Below are positions 21,846 to 32,740 of a stretch of 64,000 nt of DNA, one piece after another. The position numbers and the translations under genes were made by a program. Source of the stretch: Cycas panzhihuaensis (lineage: Eukaryota > Cycadophyta). Location of the stretch: NCBI GenBank assembly GCA_023213395.1, contig CM041465.1:620001-684000 (forward strand). Direction: 5' to 3'. Position 1 is the stretch's first letter. Every line of letters starts with the position of its first letter. The notes under the pieces were generated by a model. It saw only the letters and a program-made list of their open reading frames with translations. It was not told where the DNA came from and made no database searches.

Positions 21846-22938
21846 CCCGAATTGAGGCAACAAGGGGCTAAATATCAGTGGATCATGGCATGAAGGCCAC
21901 TCTGCCACTCACAATACCCTGTCACATATTTAAGTCATCTACAAAGGATTCTTCTCGACGATCATTTGTAATTGAATTTTTAAGCTGCTCCGTACCAATG
22001 CATTCTGTCGGCCAGAGATCGCTAGTGGCACGGGCCCTTGGGAACACCGTGGCACCCGTACTATAGGTCATAGAACAATCAAAGAGGGACAGGCACCACC
22101 TCTAGTATGGATTCTGACTTAGAGGCATTCAATCATAATCTGACATATGGTAGCTTCATGCCACTGGCTTTTCAACCAAGTGTGATGACCAATTATGTGA
22201 ATCAACGATTCCTCTCGTACTAAGTTGAATTACTATTGTGACATGACTCATCAGTAGGGTAAAACTAACCTGTCTCATGACGGTCTAAACCCAACTCACG
22301 TTCCCTATTAGTGGGTGAACAATCCAACACTTGGTGAATTCTACTTTACAATGATAGGAAGAGTCGACATCAAAGGATAAAAAGCGAGCCGCTTATGAAC
22401 GCTTCGCCACAAGCTAATTATCCCTATGGTAACTTTTTTAATACCTCTAGCCTCAAATTCTAAAAATCTAAAGGATCGATAGGCCACATTTTCATGGTTT
22501 GTATTCATACTGAAAATCAAAATCAAATGAGCTTTTACCCTTTTGTTCCACACGAGATTTCTGTTCTCGTTAAGCTCATCTTAAGACACCTACGTTATCT
22601 TTTAACAGATGTGCTGCCCTAGCCAAACTCCCTACTTGACAATGTCTTCTGCCCAGATCGACACGATCGCATATGCCTTAAGGCCAAAAATAGGGGTAAT
22701 GCCCCACCTCTGCCTCACGGAATAAGTAAAATAACATTAAAAGTAGTGGTATTTCACTTGCGCCCAAAACGGCTCCCACTTATTCTACACCTCTCAAGTC
22801 ATTTCACAAAGTCAGACTAGAGTCAAGCTCAAAAGGGTCTTCTTTCCCCACTGATTCTACCAAGCTTGTTCCCTTGGCTGTGGTTTCTCTATATAGTAGA
22901 TAGGGATAGTGGGAATCTCATTAATCTATTCATGCCTA

Positions 22939-22989
<51 letters not shown>

Positions 22990-23027
22990 CGCCGCCATTT
23001 ACCCGCGCTTGGTTGAATTTCTTCACA

Positions 23028-23066
<39 letters not shown>

Positions 23067-23947
23067 TCATCTGCTAGGACCATTGCAATGATTTATTTTA
23101 ATTAAATAGTTGGATTCCCCTTGTCCATACCAGTTCTGAGTCGACTATTCGCCGCCTAGGGAAAGCCCCCGCAAAGGGACATTTTGTGCCTGTCACCCGA
23201 TCGACACACACATGCCTGCCCTCACTGTGATAGTAGCTTGAGTAGACCACCGATAGCCCATGAGCTCGAGGCATAGACCCCTAGGCCTAGTCCTCAAAGC
23301 CAATCCTTTTCCTAAGGTTAAAAATCCATTTTATCGACTTCCCTTACCTACATTGTTCTTTTGACCAGAGGCTGCTCACCTTGGAGACTTGATATGGTTA
23401 TGAGTACGACTGGGCGCAAATGGTACTCGGTCCTCTAAATTTTCAAGGGCCATCGGAGGTGCACCAGACACTACAGGACATGCGATGCTCTTCCAACCAC
23501 TAGACCCTATCTTCAGATGAACCGATTTTAGGGTGGGCAGGCTATTGAAAAGAAAAGATAACTCTTCCTCAGGCCCCCGCTGACTTCTCCAAATTTCCTA
23601 ACGTCATCGTCCGCCGCCATGTCCTAGTTTGAGAATATTAACCTGATTCCTTTTCAATGTACACGTAAAGTATGCCCTTCATACAAGGCTTCCCCATCTC
23701 TTAGGATCAACTAACCCGTGTCCAAGTATTGTTAACATGGAACCTTTCCCTATTTCAGTCTTCAAAGTTCTCATTTGAATATTCACTACTACCACCAAGA
23801 TCTACACCGGGGGCCGGTCTGCCTAGACTTGTGCCCAAGGTTTCTCAATGACCCCCACATCCTCCTACTCACCAAGGCCAAGAACTTACCCCGATGATTG
23901 AGTATAGGTCCCGCACTTCATCGCCATCCATTTTCGGGGCTAGTTGA

Positions 23948-23979
<32 letters not shown>

Positions 23980-24849
23980 AGATTTTGACTTCCATGACCA
24001 CCATCCTGTTGTCTTAATTAACGAACACCCTTTGTGAGATCTGGGTTAGCACACATTCTGACACTGTAACTCAAATTTCGGTTCATCTTGCATCGCCAGT
24101 TCTGCTTACCAAAAATGGCCCACTTAGAGCTCCTAATTCCGCTGCGTGGCTCAGTAGAGTAGCCACACTGTCTTACCTATTTAAAGTTTGAGAATAGGTC
24201 GAGGGCATTATGCCCCTGATGCCTCTAATCATTTGCTTTACCTAATAAAACTCGCACCCGAGCTCTAGCTATCCTGAGGGAAACTTCGGAGGAAACCAGC
24301 TACTAGATGGTTTGATTAGTCTTTTGCCCCTACACCCAAGTCGCATTTTAGCGATTTGCATGTCGTCTGCCACGGGCCTCCACAGGAGTTTTGTTTGGCT
24401 TCACTGCCGGCATAGTTCACCATCTTCAGTCCCAATAGGTATGCTCGTACTCAAACCCTTCATAGAAGATTGGGGTCAGTCAGTGGTGCACGCCCCCTAG
24501 GGACATCTGCTTGACCAACTTCCTTACGCCTAATGGGTTTCAACCTGCTGACTCGCACACATCGACTCCTTGGTCTATGTTTCAAAACGGGCGGATGGAA
24601 AGCTTCATGAGTTAACGCCACAAGAGCACAGGTGCCCGTGGGCCGCCGTAAAGGTATGTACTTCTCTCAGCAACCGTCGTAATGACAAAACTCTACGCAG
24701 TCTCTCATGTGCATTTCTGTCACCATGATAGCCAACGATGGTCCACACACCGAGTCGAGCGATAGACCAGGGATCACCGTTATGCATCTGACCAGAGCGC
24801 ATCACCAACCTCCATCCACTTCCCTCCCAGCAATTTTAAGCACTCTTTA

Positions 24850-24882
<33 letters not shown>

Positions 24883-25240
24883 TACGGTACTTGTTCGCTA
24901 TCAGTCCCTTGCCCATATTTAGCCTTGGACAGAATTTACCAACTGATCAAGGCTATATTCCCAAACAACTTGACTCGCAAACAACGGCTTATGATGCAAC
25001 AGGTTCCGAACATGATGGGGCTCTCACCCTCTTGGGTGCCCCCTTCCAAGGGACTTAGTCCCAATCCATTACTGAAGATGCTTCTATAGGCTACAATTCA
25101 GACGGCACCGCCGCCTGATTTTCATGATGGACTCTTCCCGGTTCGCTCGCTGTTACTAGGGGAATCCTTGTAAGTTTCTTTTCCTCTGCTTAGTGATATG
25201 CTTAAACTTAGCGGGTGCTCTCACCTGACCTGGGGTCACA
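21846..25240 (-). rRNA. 25S rRNA, unit U2, full length
   Basis: Complete large-subunit gene of about 3395 nt, the usual plant size. The 3' end is recognised from the conserved terminal region (ctaaatatcagtggatcatg and ggccactctgccactcacaa near 21868-21915). The 5' end lies near 25240 after cctgacctggggtcac. Damage is heavy: many CpG transitions, and small indels such as catcatctgctaggaccatt near 23070 where functional genes have the GCGTTAGCATCCGC region. Only this copy shows the true 25S 3' end. Confidence 0.96.
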
Positions 25241-25482
25241 TGACGTGGACGAGAGGAACTCTAGCCGAAGCCTTGGCCTCCCTAGTGCTCAAGTCGAGGG
25301 GGCTTTCCCTACTTGCTGTGCACTTATAGTGCGCATATCGATCGGCCAAGCTGACCGAACCATCGCTCGTTGATGCCCAACAACAGGAACATAATTTGCT
25401 TAAGCCGACGATGCCACAAGGGACACAGACAGCCAGCTCCCCTCCACCACCCACACGCAGGCAATGGGGCGATTTGATTGTG
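25241..25482 (-). other. ITS2, unit U2
   Basis: Spacer between 5.8S and 25S, about 242 nt, clearly homologous to 3101-3341 with scattered transitions. Near its 5.8S end it has a cctccaccacccacacgcag stretch that U1 lacks in this form. Confidence 0.85.
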
Positions 25483-25641
25483 TGCGACACCTAGGCAGAT
25501 GTGCCATCATTCAAAGCCTCGTGCGCAACTTGCATTCAAAGACTGGATGACTCATGGGATTCTACAATTCACACTAAGTATCACATTTTGCTACATTCTT
25601 CATCGTGGCAAGGGCCGAGATATCCATTGCTAAGAGTTGTG
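25483..25641 (-). rRNA. 5.8S rRNA, unit U2 (degenerate)
   Basis: About 158 nt. The conserved GAATTGCAGAATCC motif reads GAATTGTAGAATCC, the start GACTCTCGG reads AACTCTTAG, and CGATGAAGAACGTAGC reads CGATGAAGAATGTAGC. A copy with these changes is unlikely to be in ribosomes. Confidence 0.93.
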
Positions 25642-26317
25642 CATTTCCATAAATACGCTGCATGGGCCCCCACAGAACATTAGATCGAGGGTCTGTGCAG
25701 CAACTCGAGTCCTTGGTATGTTGGGCACCCTATGCTTTTTATTTATTGGCTCACCCCGCTCCAACAATGCCCACCGCGTAACAAGACAACCCTGCCCCTT
25801 CCCCGAAAGGATGCAGCCCATACATCGACTGCAGTCATGGGGAGGGGGGGGGGGGGAGTCGTACGAAACTATTGCAGGGATAAGATAGTGCGAGAGAAGG
25901 GCCCAATTACCCAACACGATCGAACAGTCCATGCCATGCTTCTAGTTCTCCAAGCCCACTCATCGATGGGGGCCCCCTGCAAGCAATGAAGGGGCGTCTG
26001 ACCCTTTCGATGAACCTAATGGGATAAATTCTATGACAAATGCAACCCACCATCCTGCCTATGGCTCTTAGGCTACGATCTATATATCCTCGAGCACGGT
26101 AGAAGTGAGACAGGTGACAAGGCAGTCCAGCGTCCCAACATCCCTCTTCGCGAGAGAACGACAAGGTCATTCCAGCCCCTCCCATACTTGGACTGCATGC
26201 AACTGAGTAGAGCCATCTAAGGAAATGATGAAGAACATGATGCCTTTAAGGGGGCCAAAATCCATCACGTCCCCACCTAAAAGTTCACTTGTTATCTATG
26301 GTGTTCGGAGACCGGTG
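25642..26317 (-). other. ITS1, unit U2, with a 13-G run
   Basis: About 676 nt. Homologous to U1 ITS1. At 25844-25856 it has a run of 13 G where U1 has the mixed sequence ggggcaaggggcaagagtc. The stretch ttccagcccctcccatac near 26171-26188 also differs from U1 by small losses. Confidence 0.85.
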
Positions 26318-26562
26318 CCAATGATCCTTTCGTAGGTTCACCTATGGAAGCCTTGTTACGACTTCTCCTTCCTCTAAATAATAAGGTTCAATAAACTTCT
26401 CGCGACGTTAGCAGTAGCAAACCACCATCATCACCATGATCTGAACACTTCATCAGATCATTCAATCGGTAGGAGTAATGAGTGGTGTGTACAAAGGGTA
26501 GGGACATAGTCAACGTGTGTTGATGACTCGCGCTTACTAGGAATTCCTCATTGAAGATCAAT

Positions 26563-26598
<36 letters not shown>

Positions 26599-28121
26599 CA
26601 GACACAAGACCTCTTAGCCAAGGTTATAGACTTGTTGAATACATCAGTATAGCATGTGTGTCACCTAGAACATCTAAGGGCATCATAGACCTGTTATTGC
26701 CTCAAACTTCCATGGCTTAAATGGCCATAGTCCCTCTAAGAAGCTGGCCACAAAGGAAACCCTCTACGTAGCTAGTTAGTAGGCTAAGGTCTCATTCGTT
26801 AACGGAATTAACCAAACAAATCCCTCCACCAACTAAGAATGGCCATGCACCACCACCCATAGAATCAAGAAAGAGCTCTCAATTTGTCAACTTACTATGT
26901 CCGGACTTGGTAAGTTTCGTGTTGAGTCAAATTAAGCCACTGTGCTCCACTCACGGTGGTGCCCTTACATAATTCTTTTAAGTTTCAGCCTTGTGACCAT
27001 ACTCCCCCCAGAACCCTAAAACTTTGATTTCTCATAAGGTGACGGCGAAGTCCTTAGAGCAACATCCACTGATCCCTAGTCAGCATCGTTTATGGTTGAG
27101 ACTAGGACAGTATTTGATCGTCTTTGAGCCTCTAACTTTCATTCTTGATTAATGAAAACATCCTTAGCAAATGCTTTAGCGAAGGGTTTGTCTTTCATAA
27201 ATCTAAGAATTTCACCTCTGACAATGAAATATGAATGCCCCTGACTGTCCCTATTAATCATTACTCCGGTCCTGAGGGCCAACATAATAGGACCAGAATC
27301 CTATCGTGTTATTCCATGCTAATGTATTTAGAGCATAGGCTTGCCTTGAGCACTCTAATTTTTTCAAAGTAATAATGCCAGAGCTGTAACCCAAGCAACT
27401 AAGTCTAGGAACGTGTCGCCGGAAAAAAGGATGAAACGATCGATGCACACTGAAAGGCAAATCGGTCAGGCCGTCCCAAGATCCAACTACAAGCTTTTTA
27501 ATTGCAACAACTTAAATATACACTATGGGAGCTGGAATTACCACAGTTGTTGGCACTAGACTTTCCCTCTAATGGATCCTCGTTAAGGGATTTAAATTGT
27601 ACTCATTCTAATTACCAGACTCGATGAGCCCAGTATTGTTATTTATTATCACCCTATTATCCATGTCAAGATTGGGTAATTTGCGGTCTTGCTACCTTCC
27701 TTGGATGTGGTAGTCGTTTCTTAGGCTCCCTCTTTGGAATCGAACCCTAATTCTCCACCACCTATCACCACCATGGTAGGCCTCTATCCTACCATCAAAA
27801 GTTGATAGGGCAGAAATTTGAATAAAGCGTCGTCGACACTAGGGCCATGCGATCTGTTGAGTTATCATGAATCACTGACACTAGACGAGAGCCCACATTA
27901 GCCTTTTATCTAATAAATGCGTCCCTTCTAAAAGTCAAGATTTGGTACATGTATTAGCTCTAGAATTACTACGATTATCCGAGTAACACGAATATCATCA
28001 AATAAACTATAGTTGATTTAATGAGCCATTTGTAGTTTCCACGATCAAATAGTTCATACTAACATATGCATGGCTTAATCTTTGAGACATGTATATGACT
28101 ACTGACAGGATCAACCAGGTA
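26318..28121 (-). rRNA. 18S rRNA, unit U2 (degenerate)
   Basis: About 1804 nt. The 3' end is at atgatcctttcgtaggttca (26321-26340), the 5' end at aggatcaaccaggta (28107-28121), which keeps the canonical ccaggta that U1 has lost. Small indels and many transitions occur, for example a shortened stretch near 26900-26960 where U1 and functional genes carry more sequence. Confidence 0.96.
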
Positions 28122-29019
28122 GCACCCATCAATATCAGGCATCTGTTTGAGTGTCTTATTCAAACGGACAACTGCAAAATAATGATAGCATAAAGGATCA
28201 ACTGGTCGCCTCCTCACAATTATCTCACCTAGAACAAGCGATGCACAACAGCCAAGCGAAACCATATAACCCACCGAAGAGAAAACCCATCTAAAATCTG
28301 CCAATGATAAATGCAGAAAAAAAAAATGCAAGAAAGAGAACCCACGGGATTGCATGCCTCACACCAATGCTAAAAATAAACAGAGCACAGAAAAATAAAA
28401 GTGACCAGCAACAGAGAGCCTAAGTAAAGGAAAATGAGACACAAATTGTGGCAGCAGCCGTAACAAACCCGAGGTGTGCTTCTTAAAATGAGTGGGGGTG
28501 GTGGAGACTAAATAGCAAATGCAGTTATAGAAATGACCACGGACTGGACAAAGAAATGCAAGGGTCAGAGGAACATAGTAAACACCATGAGAGGGGCTCA
28601 TCTTGGGGTACTCCTCTCACAAGAGACATCATGGGCCACACACCAACATTCGAAATATGATTGGCAAGAAAGCATAATTTGGAGACTGGTCAAGGGGCAA
28701 GGGAAGGAATACAAGAACAAAACGGGCTAGCCACGGGGGCGGGGGGGGAGGGGGGCAGCAGGGGGCACGTACAAGTACTCACACTAAAGCCACAACGTCG
28801 ATCACCATGCCCCTCTCAAAGCGAGGCTCCTGCACAGAAACACCCTCCATGCTGCACACTACCATTCACACAACACACAGATGGGAGGGACCACGAGGGA
28901 AAAAACTGAATGCACCACCACGCAAACCGGAGAGATCATCCCTAACAAAATGGGTGTAAAACTAGTAGTAGCAACGACTAAAGACACACCCACAAGGCCA
29001 TCGGGGAGGGGACCCACAC
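28122..29019 (-). other. 18S-proximal spacer block (5' ETS side), spacer b
   Basis: Homologous to 5958-6780 but longer. It has a G-rich insert at 28735-28767 and an extra segment near 28875-28930 (gggaccacgagggaaaaaac) shared with spacer c but missing from spacer a. No transcription start was identified. Confidence 0.7.
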
Positions 29020-29377
29020 CTGGGAGACTTCAACCGTGCAATGTAAGATGGATTAGACATGCAAGAGAAGATTGGATCGGTGCAAGACAGATGCTGACTT
29101 TCAGTTCATAGACACTAGGTGCCAAGCAACTTGCAAATCTACCAGAGGAACAAGCATATAGATGAGAGGAAATAATCTCAGTGGAACAAATGCTACTTGA
29201 GTGAGCGCTTGGCGAAACACCCTTCGCACGTATCCGTGTCCGTGTAATCAACTTGAACAGGCTAGTCTTGATCACACAGGGGCAAAAATAAACATGTTAG
29301 GCACCAAACAACTGGCAAATCTATGAGAAAAGCGAGCATATAGATGAGAGAGGGAAATGATCAGAGTGGCGACGCCG
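29020..29377. repeat. Partly deleted relative of the B repeats, spacer b
   Basis: Same two shortened units as at 6781-7149, with the actttcagttcatagacact and caaacaactggcaaatctat landmarks. Confidence 0.7.
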
Positions 29378-31565
29378 CCTTCGGGTTCACAAACACCTGG
29401 GAGGAGTATCCGCACGAGGCCCTTTACCCTACGGCCGTGTTGCTCCAACTACGCGATGAATATCAAGTCTAGATAGGCACGTCCCGTGCATGTGAGTCCT
29501 CTATTAAACGATGCTTGGATGAGCACTTTTTGAAACACCCTTCACACGTATCCGTGTCTATGCCATCTACCCAGACCAACCAGTCTCGATCACATAGCAA
29601 AAATAAGTGTTAGGGTCTGCACCACTAGAAAATCCATGATGAGAAAGCATATATAGACGAGGAAGGAAACAATCAGAGTGGGGCAGATGCCATCTTTCAG
29701 TTCATGGACACCCTGGGAGGAGTATCCCATACGAGGCCCTTTACCCTAATAGCCTAGTGCTGCTCCAACTATGCGACCAACATTAAGTCTGAACGGGCAC
29801 ATCCCGTGCACACGAGTCCTCTATTAAATGATGCTTGGGTGAGTGCTTTGTGAAACACCCTTCACACGTATCTATATCTGTGCCATTCAGCCAGATCGAC
29901 CAGTCTCGATCGCATAGCAAAAATAAGTGTTAGGGTCTACACCACTAGGAAATCCACGATGAGCAAGCATACATATAGATGAGGGAGGAAACGATCTGAG
30001 TGGGGCAGATGTCATATTTCAGTTCACGGACACCCTTAGAGGAGTATCCCATATGAGGCCCTTTACCCTACACAGCCCGGTGCTACTCCAACTACGTGAC
30101 CACCATCAAGTCCAGATGGGCACGTCCCATGCACACGAGTCCTCTATTAAACGATGCTTGGGTGAGCACTTTGTGAAACACCTTTCACACGTATCTGTGT
30201 CCATGCCATCTACCCAGACCGGAGGGTCTCGATCGCATAGTAAAAATAAGCGTTAGGGTCCGCACCACTTGGAAATCCATGATGAGCAAGCATGCATAGA
30301 TGAGGGAGGAAATTATCGAAGCGGGGCAGACGTCATCTTTCAGTTAACAGACACCCTGGGAGGAGTATCCTGTACGAGGCCCTTTACCTTACACAGCCCA
30401 ACACTACTCCAACTGCGTGACCAACATCAAGTCTCGATGGGCACGTCCCATGTATGCAAATCCTCTATTAAACGATGTTCGGGTGAGCGCTTTGCGAAAC
30501 ACCCTTTGCACATATCCATGTCTGTGCCATCCGCCTAGACTGGCCGGTCTTGAACACATATCAAAAATAAGCATTAGGGTTTGCACCATTGGTAAATCCA
30601 TGATGAGCAAGCATACATATATACGAGGGAGGAAGTGATCGGAGTGGGGTAGATGCCCTCTTTCAGTTCATGGACACCCTGGGAGGAGTATCCCATACGA
30701 GGCCCTTTACCCTACACCTTTGCTCTAAGCCGACCGCTTTCTAACCTCGAGCGCCTAACTATGTGACCAACATCAAGTCCAGATGGGCATGTCCCGTGCA
30801 TGTGAGTCGTCTATTAAACGACGCTTGGGTGAGTGCTTTGCAAAACACCCTTCACACGTATCCATGTCTATGCTATCCGCCCAGACCGGCCGGTCTCGAT
30901 CGCATAGCAAAAATAAGTATTAGAGTCCGCACCACTTAGAAATCCACGATGAGTAAGCATACATATAGACGAGGGAGGAAATGATTGGAGCAGGGCAGAT
31001 GCCATCTTTCAGTTCACGAACACCCTGGGAAGAGTATCCTGTACGAGGCCCTTTACCCTACATAGCCCGGCGCTGCTCCAACTGCGTGACCAACATCAAG
31101 TCTAGACAGGCATGTCCCATGCACACGAGTCCTCTATTAAACGATGCTTGGGTGAGCACTTTACGAAACACCCTTCGCACATATCTGTATCCGTGCCATC
31201 CACCCAAAATGGCTGGTCTCGATCGCATAGCAAAAATAAGCATTATGGTCTGCACCACTGGTAAATCCATGATGACCAAGCATACATAAACAAGGGAGGA
31301 AATGATCTGAGCGGGCCAGACACCGTCTTTCAGTTAACGAACACACTGGGAGGAGTATCCCATACAACGCCCTTTATCCTACACAGCTCGGTGCTGCTCC
31401 AACTGCGTGACCAACATCAAGTCGAGATGGACACGTCCTATGCATGCGAATCCTCTATTAAACGACACTTGGGTGAGCACTTTGCGAAACACCCTTCGCA
31501 CATATTTGTGTTTGTGCCATCCACCCAGACTGGCCGGTCTTGATCACACCACAAAAATAAACCCG
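29378..31565. repeat. B repeat array, about 320 bp x 7, spacer b
   Basis: Seven monomers start near 29378, 29696, 30018, 30340, 30660, 31003 and 31330. The fifth interval is longer because the monomer at 30660 has about 22 extra bases with unrelated sequence at 30718-30762. Otherwise the structure is as at 7150-8985. Confidence 0.92.
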
Positions 31566-31599
31566 TGATCCCACTAAAAAGGCAACAAACCAGTAACAA

Positions 31600-32740
31600 T
31601 CAAACACCACACTGAGAGACCACAAAGAGAGCAACAAGTGCGGCAGTCCCCATGGCCTTTTGTTTCACTAAAACCACACCCCGTCCACATCCCGTAAGTA
31701 ATAGTATCACAACAAAGTACTCAAGTTGATTACCAAATTAACAGTAAGGCACCATTTGATGCACTTCACGCAGATAGCCCTCACCCGGCATTTCTCCTTA
31801 GAATGATTCCATGTCTATTCATAGGTAACCAACCTCCAACTAACACCTAAATGATGACACTATTAGGCAAGGACATCAAAGCGGGTCTGTAAGGGAGAGA
31901 CGACAAACAGAACATTTGATTCACAAGGGGATGATAGACAATGGGGGGCATAAGGGAACATGCATCAACATGCCACTGGGATGGACTCAAACAAGGCATA
32001 CCGGCCTCAAAAAACCATTCCATCAGTCGATGACCATGACAAGAAGAGAAATAAGAGAGGCACAACAATTATGACAGGGATGAGATTGACTCTGTAATAA
32101 CTGCACTGTGAGCAAGTGAATGTGGAAAAGAGGATACACAGAAGGGAATCAATCCGGGACTTCAGCGAAATCAAAAGATGATGATCATATACTGAGAAAG
32201 GTCACAAAGACTTCTACAAAACACAAAAGGGTCGTGACAAAAGATGCTACAGAAAATCCAATATACTATCATCCTTAAGGGACTTTTAGACAAAACTGAG
32301 GTGAAAAGGGAAGCAAACAAAGTACTCGAAACAAATAAAGAGAGCATCGAGAGGTTGAGGAGGTAGAACAACTGCAGAAAGAGAGAACCCATCTGACCAA
32401 CATTTACACAAAAATTACTTTATCTTCTAGCCTTAAGCACTCATAAAAAATCCCCAAGTAGAGTAAACCGCAACTGCCGCCTACAAAACATAGATGGTAA
32501 GATACATTTGTGGGTCAACCCACCCATTCTCTAAATTTGAGATGACCTCCTCGACTATTGCTCAGGCAATAAACCAGGGCTCGCAACTCGGAGGGACATG
32601 CTTCGCTGCATTCAATACTCTGAGTATATTGACAGAACCATGCATTCAAACACAGATCTAAGCAATCGAGACATTGGTAAGACTTGCAACAGAACAAAGG
32701 GAAGCATACGCTGCCCACCAATTTACTCAACTGCAATGCC
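31600..32740. other. 1.1-kb block unique to spacer b
   Basis: After the shared flank cccactaaaaaggcaacaaac (near 31570-31590) spacers a and c continue directly into the C repeats, while spacer b has about 1.1 kb of other sequence before C-type repeat resumes near 32740 (cctcatgcactacggcatag). The block is non-repetitive, A-rich on the plus strand, and has only short open frames. No transposon signature was recognised. It is either an insertion or ancestral spacer lost from the other two. Confidence 0.75.

Noticed and set aside
32100-32480. Possible coding exon in the unique block of spacer b
   Set aside because: Open frames are under 120 codons on either strand, without recognisable domain or splice pattern.
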